This document shows positions 6,818 through 15,607 of a DNA stretch of 19,805 nt, piece by piece (positions within the stretch are counted from its first letter, which is position 1; each line of letters opens with the position of its first letter). The notes below the pieces were generated by a model, which was given only the letters and a program-made list of their open reading frames with translations, was not told where the DNA came from and searched no databases. A program made the position numbers and the translations under genes. Source of the DNA: AC-32 sp036522595. Its GTDB lineage: Bacteria; Actinomycetota; Thermoleophilia; Gaiellales; Gaiellaceae. The stretch is taken from the NCBI GenBank assembly GCA_036522595.1, contig DATDFL010000261.1, positions 1 to 19,805 of the forward strand, in the 5' to 3' direction.

Positions 6818-9181
6818 ATGTCCTCAGCACGCTTGTGTCGGAGCGCGCCGTACGTCGCGTTGCTCGTTCTGTTCCTGGTCGTTCCCGCCCTGTTCGCGGG
6901 ACCGGCAGCCGCCGCGCGTCACAAGAGCCCGGCGAAACGCATCGGCCCCGCGCTCGGGGTGATGGCCGACAAGAAGAAGAGCACGCAACGGCTCGTCCGC
7001 CCCCATGCGCTACCCGCGCTCGGGATCAGCTTCCTCCGCTCGCTGCACCGGTTCCACGGATCGAAGGGGCCGCACGCGCCCCTGGCGAACATGACCTACC
7101 ACGGCGGCGCGCTCGTCATCGGGCCGCACACCACGCACGTCGTCTACTGGCAGCCGGCCGGCTTCACCGTCACGGCCAACTACCACTCGCTGATCGAGCG
7201 CTACATGGGCGACGTCGCCGCCGACAGCGGCCGCGCGACGAACGTCTATGCGACTGACACGCAGTACGACGACTCGACGAACACGTTCATCCAGTACCAG
7301 CAGACCTACGCCGGCGCGTTGACCGACACCACCGCGTTCCCGGCGACGGTCTCGGGCTGCCCGCTCACCGACGGGACGAGGACGGTCGCGAACTGCCTGA
7401 CGCAGACGCAGGAGTCGACCGAGCTCGACAACTTCATCGAGGCCAACAGCCTCCCGCGCGGCCTCGACCACATCTACATCTTCGTCCTGCCCGACAACGT
7501 CGAGACGTGCGTCGACGACTTTTCCGACTGCGGGAACATCCTCAACACGTCGCCGCGCTACTGCGCGTACCACAGCTCGTTCAACATCGGCGGGCACGGC
7601 CTGACCCTCTGGGCGAACGAGCCCTACATCGGGTTCGCCGACGGCCACTGCAACAGTGGCAGCTCGAGCGACCGCCCGAACGGCGACGTGACCGATCACG
7701 AGCTGAACGTGATCAGCCACGAGCACAACGAGACGATCACCGACCCGACCAACGGCGGCTGGTTCGACACCAACGGCGCCGGCGAGAACGGTGACCTCTG
7801 CAACTTCAACTTCGGCACCCCGATCGCGAACAACGGCACCGGCAACTACGACCAGCTGATCAACCACAACCCGTACGAGCTCCAGCTCGAGTGGAGCAAC
7901 GCGAGCAGCGGGTGTGCAGCGAACTACGGCGCGGTGGATCCGACGGCGGACTTCACGTCCTCGCCGGCCTCGCCGCACGCGTTAGACCCGGTCAGCTTCG
8001 ACGGCACGCCGTCGCACTCGAACAACGCCGGCGGCTACCTGATCGACTACCAGTGGGACTTCGGCGACAGCGCAACCGGCTCCGGTGCCTCGCCGACCCA
8101 CACGTATGCCGCCCCAGGGACGTACAGCGTGACCCTCACGGTCAAGGACGACGCTGGGCTGACGGCCTCGGTCGTGCACCAGGTCGTGGTCGTGCAGCGT
8201 CCGACCGTCACGACGTACACGGGCGCGACGACCGGCGATTACCACGACTCGGTGACGCTGAGCGGGACGCTCGACGACTCCGAGACGTCAGGGCCGCTCT
8301 CCGGCGAGACGCTCTCGTTCACGCTCGGCGCGCAGTCGTGCTCGGGCACGACCGACGCGTTCGGGTTCGCTTCGTGTGACCTGGTGCTGAACCAGGTGCC
8401 CGGCTCGTACACCGTCACGGCCTCGTTCGCCGGTGACACCGTGTACGCGGGGAGCTCCGACTCGACGCCGTTCGATCTCACGCGCGAGGAGACGACGCTC
8501 ACGTACACGGGCCCGACGGTGATCCTCGCCAACGCGTCGTCGCTGACCGTCAGCGCGCAGCTCCTCGAAGACGGTACGGATCCGCCGAGCCCGCCCGGCC
8601 AGACGGTCACGTTCACGTTGGGCGCTCAGAGCTGCTCGGGCACCGTCGATGCGAGCGGCAACGTGAGCTGCACGATCTCGCCGGTCTCGAGTGGGCTCGG
8701 GAACCAGACCGTGACCTCGGACTTCGCAGGCGACGCGTACTACCTGCCGTCGTCCGACAGCGACGACGTCGTGGTCTTCGCCTTCCCGAGCCGCGGCGCG
8801 TTCACCCTCGGCGACGTCACGGCCGGCGGGGCCGGCTCGAGCACCGTCACCTGGTGGAGCCACTCGTGGTCGAGCCTGAACAGCCTCTCGGGCGGCCAGG
8901 CGCCGTCTTCGTTCAAGGGCTTCGCGTCGGGTGTGACCCTGCCGCAGATGAGCCCGCCGGAGCTGTGCGGGACGAGCTTCACCGCTCGCCCCGGCAACAG
9001 CGGGAACCCGCCCGACACGGTCCCGGAGTACATGGGCGTGCTCGTCGCGAGCAACGTCACCCAGTCGGGCAGCACGATCAACGGAACCTGGGGCAGCATC
9101 CTGGTCGTGCACACCGACCCGGGTTACGGGCCGAACCCGGGCCATCCGGGCACCGGAACGATCGTCGCAACGTTCTGCTAG
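6818..9181 (+). CDS. Secreted HExxE metalloprotease-like protein with PKD and Ig-like domains
   Basis: 787 residues. The signal peptide spans residues 1-33 (hydrophobic core, cut near AAAA). Residues about 85-370 resemble zincin-like domains of the exordium/phosphate-induced group found in bacterial exoproteins. H301-E302-H303-N304-E305 lies in ISHEHNETITDP, followed by GW.D..GAGENGDLC; this gives an HExxE site instead of HExxH, so peptidase activity is likely but not certain. A PKD domain follows (about 376-457, WDFGD near 412 and TYSVTLTV). Two similar Ig-like repeats come next (461-555 and 556-650, sharing FTLGAQSCSGT). The C-terminal domain (655-787) carries NSLSGGQAPSSFKGFA and a final cysteine, a module I recall from actinobacterial surface proteins. 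The ATG at 6818 is set by GAGAGGAG six bases upstream. A hairpin terminator follows the stop. Confidence 0.82.
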   Translation: MSSARLCRSAPYVALLVLFLVVPALFAGPAAAARHKSPAKRIGPALGVMADKKKSTQRLVRPHALPALGISFLRSLHRFHGSKGPHAPLANMTYHGGALVIGPHTTHVVYWQPAGFTVTANYHSLIERYMGDVAADSGRATNVYATDTQYDDSTNTFIQYQQTYAGALTDTTAFPATVSGCPLTDGTRTVANCLTQTQESTELDNFIEANSLPRGLDHIYIFVLPDNVETCVDDFSDCGNILNTSPRYCAYHSSFNIGGHGLTLWANEPYIGFADGHCNSGSSSDRPNGDVTDHELNVISHEHNETITDPTNGGWFDTNGAGENGDLCNFNFGTPIANNGTGNYDQLINHNPYELQLEWSNASSGCAANYGAVDPTADFTSSPASPHALDPVSFDGTPSHSNNAGGYLIDYQWDFGDSATGSGASPTHTYAAPGTYSVTLTVKDDAGLTASVVHQVVVVQRPTVTTYTGATTGDYHDSVTLSGTLDDSETSGPLSGETLSFTLGAQSCSGTTDAFGFASCDLVLNQVPGSYTVTASFAGDTVYAGSSDSTPFDLTREETTLTYTGPTVILANASSLTVSAQLLEDGTDPPSPPGQTVTFTLGAQSCSGTVDASGNVSCTISPVSSGLGNQTVTSDFAGDAYYLPSSDSDDVVVFAFPSRGAFTLGDVTAGGAGSSTVTWWSHSWSSLNSLSGGQAPSSFKGFASGVTLPQMSPPELCGTSFTARPGNSGNPPDTVPEYMGVLVASNVTQSGSTINGTWGSILVVHTDPGYGPNPGHPGTGTIVATFC

Positions 9182-9189
9182 CAGAGGGC

Positions 9190-9223
9190 GCGAGGGGCGC
9201 GCGAGCATCCGCGCGCCCCTCGC
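9190..9223 (+). terminator. Strong hairpin terminator
   Basis: A perfect 14-bp inverted repeat: GCGAGGGGCGCGCG (9190-9203), loop AGCATC, and CGCGCGCCCCTCGC (9210-9223). It starts 9 nt after the stop of the metalloprotease-like gene. There is no T-tract downstream, which is common for high-GC actinobacterial terminators. It separates the two large exoprotein genes into different transcripts unless read-through occurs. Confidence 0.8.
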
Positions 9224-9260
9224 TGGCCCTAACTTGCTGCTCAAGTCGCAAACAGAGGGA

Positions 9261-9280
9261 TCCGATATTCGGATATCCGA
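9261..9280. repeat. Three alternating TCCGA half-sites (operator-like)
   Basis: TCCGA (9261-9265), its complement TCGGA (9269-9273) and TCCGA again (9276-9280) lie 8 and 7 nt apart. They form the hairpin-like TCCGA-TAT-TCGGA and the perfect 12-bp palindrome TCGGATATCCGA (9269-9280). The block sits just before the signal peptide of the propeller gene, in an AT-richer pocket, and could be a regulator site or an mRNA structure. Confidence 0.4.
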
Positions 9281-12200
9281 GTTCGCCTGCTCACGCTGCT
9301 GCTCGTTCTCGTCGCGGCACTGACCGCCGCCGGCCGGGCCGCGGCCTGCTCGCATGACGACACGGCCTACTTCGAGACGTTCCTCGACACCACCTGTCTG
9401 CAGTCGCCGCTCCCCAACACGACGCTGGATGCTCAGGGCGGGCTAAGGCTCGTGACCAACGGCGTCCCGGCCACGACCACCTGGGACACGGACACCGACT
9501 TCACGAACGGCGTCAACTTCCAGGCACTGCTGTTCCCGTCCGTCGGCGTCTCGACGCTCGCAGTCTCGGGAGCTGGGGCGCCCGCCGCTCTTACCTTGCC
9601 TTCGACGCCACTGCCGCTCACATCCGACCCCGCCAATCCGGTCCTCCAGCCTACGAGCGCGGCAGTGCTCGACAACGACGGTGTGGACGACCCGTCCCTC
9701 GCGAAGGTCGGCGCGACCTACTACATGTGGTACGCCGGAACCTCCGAGGACGGTCGGGCCGCGGCGATCTTCCTGGCGACATCGAGCAACGCGACGGTCT
9801 GGGCTCGTGCAAACGGGGGTAACCCGGTGCTCCAGGGGACCTCGGGGACGTTCGACCAGAACGGGGTTTACGGCGCCGACGTCGTCTATGACGCCACGAA
9901 TCAGAGCGCGCCGTTCAAGATGTGGTACTCGGGCCGCTCCGGCGTCTTCGGCGGGATCGGCTATGCGACTTCCCCGGACGGCGTAACCTGGACAAAGTAT
10001 CCGGGCGCCGTTGTCAGCCACGGGCCACCCGGCTCGGCCGACAGCTTCTCCGCCGCAGATCCGAGCGTCCTCCATGACGGATCTGCGTGGAAGATGTGGT
10101 ACACGGGCGACGACTCGAGCAAGAAGCGAATCGCGTACGCGACGTCGCCGGACGGCGTCACCTGGGCGAAGGGCGGCAAGGTGATTGCACCCGAGGACCC
10201 GGGAGCGAGCGCCAACATTCTCTGGGGCGCGTTCGCGCCGACCGTCTGGAAGACGTCGAGCGGCTACTCGATGCTCCTCACGGGCCGTAAGCTCGTCGGC
10301 GGCGGGGTCTTTCAGACGAAGATCATGGGTACGACCTCGACCGACGGGATCTCCTGGGCCGGGCCGAGCCCCGCGCTGAACCCTTCGGGCGCCGCGTCGA
10401 ACTTCGACTACTCGAATCTCAACTCGCCGGACCTGCTCGAAGATCCTGGCACCTCGAGCCCGTTCAAGCTCTTCTACTCGGGCAACACGATCGACGCGAA
10501 CGGGAACTTCCATACGCGCATCGGGCTAGCGAACTCCAACGACGGCAACGCGTTCAACAAGTTCAGCGGCGCCCAGAGCGGCGGCGCCGTGCTCGACGTC
10601 GGGACGCTCGGGACCGCTTTCGACGCCCGGCAGGCCTCGGGGGTCTCGGTCACTGCGCCACCGGGTGCCAACCCGAAGCTGGCGGGCTTCTACTGGGGCA
10701 CGCGCGGCAGCGACTTCAAGCCGCGCCTCGGCGAAGCGACTTCGCCCAACGGCACTGCCTGGACGAAGGTGCCGGTCTCCGGCGCGAATGGAGGCGCCCT
10801 CTTCGGCCTCGGCAACCCCGCCTCCTTCGACAACGGCGGTGAGCGCGATCCGAGCGTCCTTTACGACTCAGGTACCTACGACGTGTACTTCACCGGCCTC
10901 GACTCCGGAGGGACCACCTCGATCGGGCGCGCGTCAACTCCCGAGGCTGCTGGAACGAAGCAGCCCGACAACACGTCCTGGTCGGCGCGCACGCAGGTGC
11001 TCGCCAAGGGCTCCTCGGGCGCATTTGACTCGGCCGGCGTCTCACATCCCGCCGCGCTGATCGATACGCCGAGCGCGTACTTCCTCTACTACTCGGGCTC
11101 CAATGGGATCGTCTCGAAGATCGGGCTCGCGACGGCGAGTGCGGCGGACGGGCCGTTCACGAAGAACGCCTCGCCGGTCCTCGACGTCGGCGGGGCAGGA
11201 TCGTTCGACCAGGATGGCGTGAAGGATCCCGTGGTCGTCAAGGTCGCGGCGGGCGACTATCGCATGCTCTACACCGGCGTAGATGCGGACGGCATCGAGC
11301 GCGTGGGTTATGCAACCTCGGCCGACGGGACGACCTGGACGAAGCACGGGCTCGTCCTGGATCCGAGCCTGCAGGCCTACTCAACTGACGAGACCGGGGT
11401 GGAGGCGACCGGAATGCTCGTCGACGGCTCGACGGTGCACGTTTGGACGAGCGGAGTCGACGCGACCGGCCGGACCAGCGGCGAGCACGCAACGACCGCT
11501 TTCCCGCCGGCCGCCGGGAACACTCCGACCGGCTGGGCGACCTACCAACTCGGCGACTCTTCGACGGGTGTCCGAGACTTTCGGCAGATCGCCCGTACTT
11601 CGAGTGGCTCCGTCAACTTGTGGATGAGTTTCCTTCAGCCCTACTCGTCGGGCGGGAGCGAGTTCTGGTCGGATTACTTCCCGGTCACGGTCGCCTCGCC
11701 GAGCGAAGCCCTGAATTTCCTGCTCACCGTCCAGGGCGTGCGCTGGCAGGCGCGGCTCTCGACACCGGGCTCCTCGCCAAGCCTCGACAAGGTTGAGCTG
11801 ACGCAAGCGCCGGTGAACTTCGCGGCTTCGGGGAGCGCAACCTCTCTGCCCGTAACGGCCGCAGCGGGGCGGATGGTCACGGCCTGGGGCTCGCTCGTCG
11901 TCAACACGTCGCTGTTCTCGCCCGGCGGGTCTGGCTCCGGCAGCGCGACCGTGCGGGTGCTCGACGCGAGCACGGGGCTGACCCTCGTGTCAGCGCCGCT
12001 CAACACGGGCGGTGACACGACCGTGAACCTCAGCGCCATTCCGGCAGCGACCTACCAGGCGCTGCGCGTCGAGCTCGACCTTGTGTCCGCCGACGGGCAC
12101 GCGACACCGCGCGTGAACTCCTTCAAGGTGCTCTACACGACGCAGCCCGCGACGATTGGGCTGACCCTCGGCGCCGCGCCGTTGAAGATCGTGTTCGGCA

Positions 12201-12700
12201 AGCGGGTAACGCTGAGCGGGGCCCTGACCCAGGGCGCCGGCGGGCTCGCGGCTCAGAGCGTGGCGCTCGCGGCACAGGCAGCGGGCGCTCCGGGGTTCGC
12301 CGCCTTGCCACCGGCCACCACAGACTCGGTGGGAGCGTTCGCGAGCACCGTCTCGCCTTCGAAGAACACCACGTACAAGGCCACCTATTCGGGTGCATCG
12401 TCGGAGCCGACCGTTTCGGTCTCCGTCGCCTACCTCATCACGCTGAAGGTGATCCGGAAGAGTGGAAAGTGGTCGTTCCGCGGCAAGGTCGCTCCGAACA
12501 AGCGCGGGCGGATCGTCGTGATCCAGGTCAAGACGCGGTCCGGCTGGAAGCGGTTCGCGAAAGTGAAGCTGTCCAAGAAGTCGACCTTCAGCGTGCTGCG
12601 CAAGCTTTCGCCAAACAAGCGCTACCGGTTCCGGGCGACCACCGCACGTGATGCCGCCCATTTCGCGGGCGTCAGCCGGATCGTCTCGCGCAAGACCTAA
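9275..12700 (+). CDS. Secreted double five-bladed beta-propeller protein (start codon uncertain)
   Basis: The first canonical in-frame start is GTG at 9452 (1082 residues), but the frame is open back to 9233. From 9278 it encodes an ideal signal peptide (RVRLLTLLLVLVAALTAAGR then AAAC), so the true start is probably at ATC 9275 (1141 residues) or ATC 9260; no ATG, GTG or TTG exists there. Nucleotides about 9635-11550 encode ten repeats of the form DGVxDPxV..YxMWYxG..IGYATSxDGxTW, the blade pattern of five-bladed GH43/GH32/GH68-like propellers. Ten blades suggest two propellers. A glycan-binding or hydrolytic role is plausible, but catalytic acids cannot be assigned. A beta-sandwich region follows (about 11550-12420), then a basic Lys/Arg-rich beta domain (12430-12697) that may hold the protein at the cell wall. 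The stop overlaps the kinase stop by four bases. Confidence 0.78.
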   Translation: MRVRLLTLLLVLVAALTAAGRAAACSHDDTAYFETFLDTTCLQSPLPNTTLDAQGGLRLVTNGVPATTTWDTDTDFTNGVNFQALLFPSVGVSTLAVSGAGAPAALTLPSTPLPLTSDPANPVLQPTSAAVLDNDGVDDPSLAKVGATYYMWYAGTSEDGRAAAIFLATSSNATVWARANGGNPVLQGTSGTFDQNGVYGADVVYDATNQSAPFKMWYSGRSGVFGGIGYATSPDGVTWTKYPGAVVSHGPPGSADSFSAADPSVLHDGSAWKMWYTGDDSSKKRIAYATSPDGVTWAKGGKVIAPEDPGASANILWGAFAPTVWKTSSGYSMLLTGRKLVGGGVFQTKIMGTTSTDGISWAGPSPALNPSGAASNFDYSNLNSPDLLEDPGTSSPFKLFYSGNTIDANGNFHTRIGLANSNDGNAFNKFSGAQSGGAVLDVGTLGTAFDARQASGVSVTAPPGANPKLAGFYWGTRGSDFKPRLGEATSPNGTAWTKVPVSGANGGALFGLGNPASFDNGGERDPSVLYDSGTYDVYFTGLDSGGTTSIGRASTPEAAGTKQPDNTSWSARTQVLAKGSSGAFDSAGVSHPAALIDTPSAYFLYYSGSNGIVSKIGLATASAADGPFTKNASPVLDVGGAGSFDQDGVKDPVVVKVAAGDYRMLYTGVDADGIERVGYATSADGTTWTKHGLVLDPSLQAYSTDETGVEATGMLVDGSTVHVWTSGVDATGRTSGEHATTAFPPAAGNTPTGWATYQLGDSSTGVRDFRQIARTSSGSVNLWMSFLQPYSSGGSEFWSDYFPVTVASPSEALNFLLTVQGVRWQARLSTPGSSPSLDKVELTQAPVNFAASGSATSLPVTAAAGRMVTAWGSLVVNTSLFSPGGSGSGSATVRVLDASTGLTLVSAPLNTGGDTTVNLSAIPAATYQALRVELDLVSADGHATPRVNSFKVLYTTQPATIGLTLGAAPLKIVFGKRVTLSGALTQGAGGLAAQSVALAAQAAGAPGFAALPPATTDSVGAFASTVSPSKNTTYKATYSGASSEPTVSVSVAYLITLKVIRKSGKWSFRGKVAPNKRGRIVVIQVKTRSGWKRFAKVKLSKKSTFSVLRKLSPNKRYRFRATTARDAAHFAGVSRIVSRKT

Positions 12701-14580
12701 GCCGTACGTTCGAAAGGCAGGAAGACGCGGAACGAGGCGCCGCCGCCCGGGTTGTCCTCGACCCAGGCGCGCCCGCCGTGGAGCGCTGCGAACTGCGCGA
12801 CCAGCGCAAGGCCGACTCCCGTGCCGCGGCCCGAGGCGACCCCCGCGCTGCCGCGCTGGAAGATCTCAAAGATCGCCTCGCGCTCGTGCCGGCCGACTCC
12901 CGGCCCGCGGTCGTCCACGGAGATCACCGCGCCCCCGTCCGAGTGAGCGACCCGCACCCGCACCTCGGCGCCCGCCGGCGCGTGCCGGAAGGCGTTGGCC
13001 AGCAGGTTGTCGACGATCCGCTCGACTTTCGGCGCGTCCACCTCCGCTTCGACCTCCTCGAGCTCGAGCTCCACCGAGCGGGAATCCGACTCGTAGTCCT
13101 CGGCGACGCCCGCCACGATCCGGGCGAGATCGGCCCGGCGGAAGCTCGCGCTGCCGGCGCGGTGGCGGAGGCGGTCGAGGTCGAGCAGATCCGAGAGGAG
13201 CCGCTCCAGTCGCCGAGCCTCCGTGTTGAGGTGGTCGATGATCTGGCGCCGCGTCGCCGGCGTCAGGTGCACCTCGCGCTCCTGGAGCGTGAGCGCGAAG
13301 CCGACGATCGCCGTCAGCGGAGTCCGCAGCTCGTGCGAGACCGCCGACAGGATCGACTCGCGCAGCTCCTCGACCCGCCTCCGCTCGGTGATGTCCTGAG
13401 ACGTGCCGACCATCCGCACCGGCGCGCCGGAGTCGTCGGTGATCACCTGCCCGCGCCCGTGCAGCCAGCGCACGCCGCCCTCCGGCCGCAGGACGCGGTG
13501 CTCCATCTCGAAGGGCGCTCCCTCGGAGATCGCGCGGTCCACGGTCTCGCGGACGACCGGCAGATCGTCGGGATGGATCCGCTCGAGATACGAGTCGTAG
13601 GTCAGCCGCGTCGAGCTGGGGTCGATGCCGAAGAGGCGGTAGAGCTCCTGCGACCAGGTGATCCGGTCGCGCGCGACGTCCCACTCCCAGCTGCCGAGAT
13701 GGGCCAGCCGCTGGGCTTCGGCGAGGCCCTCGACCGCCCGAACGCGCTCGGTCAGGACGGCACCGAGCAGGAAGAGGCTCACGACCACGGCTGCAAGGAG
13801 CCCTTCGACGATCTCGACGAGCTGGGTCGTGTTGTGCTCGCCGAGCGGCAGCGAGCCGTGGATCGCTCCGGCGACGGCGATCGCCGTGACGAGGAAGCTC
13901 CCGAACACCGCACCCGGTTGGCGGAAGCGCAGGGTCGCCCACACGAGGAGCGGGAAGAGAACGTGCGGGTAGCGCCAGCCGCCCCCGAAGAAGACCTCCG
14001 CGCTCACGCCGGCGAGTGCCGCTCCGATCGCGACGGCTTCGAGCTGCTCGGCGCGGCGCGGGAACTGCCTCCAGGGTCGCGTGGTGACGATCAAGAGCAG
14101 CGGCGTGACGATCAGCGCGCCCATGCCGTCGCCGATCCACCAGAGCAGCCAGGCCGATCCCGCGTTGTGAACGTCGCCGCTAAGTGAGAGGACGCCGATG
14201 CCGTTGGAGGCCGCGAGCAACGGGCTGACGAGCGCTCCGAGGACGACGAGCGCGAAGACGTCGCGGACGCGGTCCAGCGAGGGCCGCAGGTCGACGCGCA
14301 GCAGCAGCGTCGCCCCGACCACGGCCTCGAGCGTGTTGCCGACGGAGATTCCCGCCGCCTCCAGGAACGAGGTGCCGCTGGTCGCGTTCGCGATCAGGGC
14401 GCCCACGGCCACCGCGGGCCAGAAGCGCCGGCCGAGCAGCAGGAGGCCGGCGAGCGCGATTCCCGTGGGCGCCCACACCGGCGTGATCACGCCCTGCGCG
14501 ACCGAGAGCTCGATCCCGAGCTTCGCGGCGGCTACGTAGGCCCCGGCTAGAGCGGCGGCGGATAGCGCGTAACGCACCAT
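12697..14580 (-). CDS. MASE1-PAS sensor histidine kinase
   Basis: 627 residues. A MASE1 membrane sensor occupies residues about 1-280, with the diagnostic PVWAPTGIALAGLLLLG near the start and about eight membrane segments. A PAS_3-type domain follows (about 290-400: LGSWEWDVARDRITWSQELY, IHPDDL, and DITERRR at its end). The HisKA helix holds the phospho-acceptor H416 in SAVSHELRTPLTAI. The HATPase domain shows an N box (VDNLLANAFRHA), G1 (DDRGPGVG) and G2 (GRGTGVGLAL). It should autophosphorylate on H416 at the membrane. No response regulator is encoded in the window, so it is an orphan here. ATG at 14580 has GGTGAG close upstream. It lies 15 nt after the ferritin-like gene and is probably co-transcribed. 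The C-terminus is complete and shares a CTAA stop overlap with the propeller gene. Confidence 0.92.
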   Translation of the reverse strand: MVRYALSAAALAGAYVAAAKLGIELSVAQGVITPVWAPTGIALAGLLLLGRRFWPAVAVGALIANATSGTSFLEAAGISVGNTLEAVVGATLLLRVDLRPSLDRVRDVFALVVLGALVSPLLAASNGIGVLSLSGDVHNAGSAWLLWWIGDGMGALIVTPLLLIVTTRPWRQFPRRAEQLEAVAIGAALAGVSAEVFFGGGWRYPHVLFPLLVWATLRFRQPGAVFGSFLVTAIAVAGAIHGSLPLGEHNTTQLVEIVEGLLAAVVVSLFLLGAVLTERVRAVEGLAEAQRLAHLGSWEWDVARDRITWSQELYRLFGIDPSSTRLTYDSYLERIHPDDLPVVRETVDRAISEGAPFEMEHRVLRPEGGVRWLHGRGQVITDDSGAPVRMVGTSQDITERRRVEELRESILSAVSHELRTPLTAIVGFALTLQEREVHLTPATRRQIIDHLNTEARRLERLLSDLLDLDRLRHRAGSASFRRADLARIVAGVAEDYESDSRSVELELEEVEAEVDAPKVERIVDNLLANAFRHAPAGAEVRVRVAHSDGGAVISVDDRGPGVGRHEREAIFEIFQRGSAGVASGRGTGVGLALVAQFAALHGGRAWVEDNPGGGASFRVFLPFERTA

Positions 14581-14595
14581 CCGCTCACCGTAATG

Positions 14596-15570
14596 CTATT
14601 TCTGGACGACCTCCTGTTGCTCGAGGGCAGCCGTGATCGCGTCGTCGAAGGCTCCCGCGATCCGGTCGGCCGCTTCGCGCTCCTCGGCCACGATCGATGC
14701 CGCGAGCTGAGCGGTCTCGTGGTCGCCGGCCCGCTCGGCGACGCGCCGCAGCTGCTCGTAGCCGCCGATCTCGAGGTGCTCGAACGCGCGCGTGAACCCG
14801 GCGAGCTTGCCCGCGGTGTCCGGGTGCGCCTGGAAGAACGCGCCCCAGTTGAGCGCCCCGAGCCGCAGAGCGGCGTCCTTCAGCGTCGACGGGTCGCCGC
14901 CGAGTGCCTGCAGGCGTGCCTCGACCGCCTCGGCGTGATCGCGCGTCTGATCGAGATGCTCTGCGTAGATCGACGCGAGCCGCTCGCTTCCCGCGAGCTT
15001 CGGGCCGCGCTCCAGCAACGCGATCGCCTGTTCCTCGATCGCGTGCGCGTCGGCCAGGTACTTGCGAAGCCGCTCGGCGAGATCGCCGTCGTCGACCTCG
15101 CGTAGTGAGACCTCGACCGCCCGGTCGAAGCCGAGCTCGAGCCGCTCGATCATCGCGCGCTCCTCGGCCGCGATCTCGTCGGCGGCCTTGGCCACCTCGG
15201 TCTCGTCGGCGCGTTCGGCCGTCCCGCGCAGGAGCTCGTAGGAGGACAGCTCGAGCGCCTCGTACGAAAGCGCATGGGCGTGCAGCTTCCCGGGAGTGTC
15301 CGGATTGAGCCGCGCGAAGAGGAGAAAGCCCTTGCCGCCGACCTTCATGACGGTGTCCTTGGCCAGCGACGGCTTGGCGCCGCGGGCCTCGAGCAATGAG
15401 CGGATTCGCTGCTCGTGGCCTTTCGTCTCGCGCAGGTGCTCGCGGTAGTTCTCGCTCAGCTCGTCGTCGCCCGCGAGGTCAGGAGCGGTGCGCAGCTGGG
15501 CGAGCGCTTGCTCTTCGATCGAGTGTGCATCCGTCAGGTACTTTGTGAGCTGTTCGGCGATCTCGGTCAT
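14596..15570 (-). CDS. Tandem ferritin-like (DUF892/YciE-type) protein
   Basis: 324 residues made of two similar halves (about 1-160 and 163-324). Each half opens with a helix carrying YLTDAHSIEEQAL or YLADAHAIEEQAI. A helix with EHLRETKGHEQR or EHLDQTRDHAEA follows, and later YEALELSSYELL...AAEERA or FEHLEIGGYEQL...AEERE. These Glu/His positions are those used for di-iron binding in ferritin-like four-helix bundles of the DUF892 family, which is linked to stress responses. A fused pair could mimic a dimer. ATG at 15570 has GGAAGGA seven bases upstream. It is the first gene of a two-gene unit with the MASE1 kinase and diverges from the small lipoprotein gene. Cytosolic; biochemical role unproven. 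Confidence 0.88.
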   Translation of the reverse strand: MTEIAEQLTKYLTDAHSIEEQALAQLRTAPDLAGDDELSENYREHLRETKGHEQRIRSLLEARGAKPSLAKDTVMKVGGKGFLLFARLNPDTPGKLHAHALSYEALELSSYELLRGTAERADETEVAKAADEIAAEERAMIERLELGFDRAVEVSLREVDDGDLAERLRKYLADAHAIEEQAIALLERGPKLAGSERLASIYAEHLDQTRDHAEAVEARLQALGGDPSTLKDAALRLGALNWGAFFQAHPDTAGKLAGFTRAFEHLEIGGYEQLRRVAERAGDHETAQLAASIVAEEREAADRIAGAFDDAITAALEQQEVVQK

Positions 15571-15607
15571 GCGGCCGTCCTTCCCGCCGAAGGGTCACGA
15601 AAACACC

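Noticed and set aside
12778..14187. Plus-strand 469-codon frame opposite the histidine kinase
   Set aside because: Antisense frame of a kinase with complete HisKA/HATPase motifs; composition is Arg/Asp/Leu-rich and domain-free.
15488..15607. Longer lipoprotein start at ATG 15488 or 15569
   Set aside because: 15488 lies inside the divergent ferritin-like gene and would bury the signal peptide; 15569 overlaps that gene's start and gives an overlong N-region, although it cannot be excluded.
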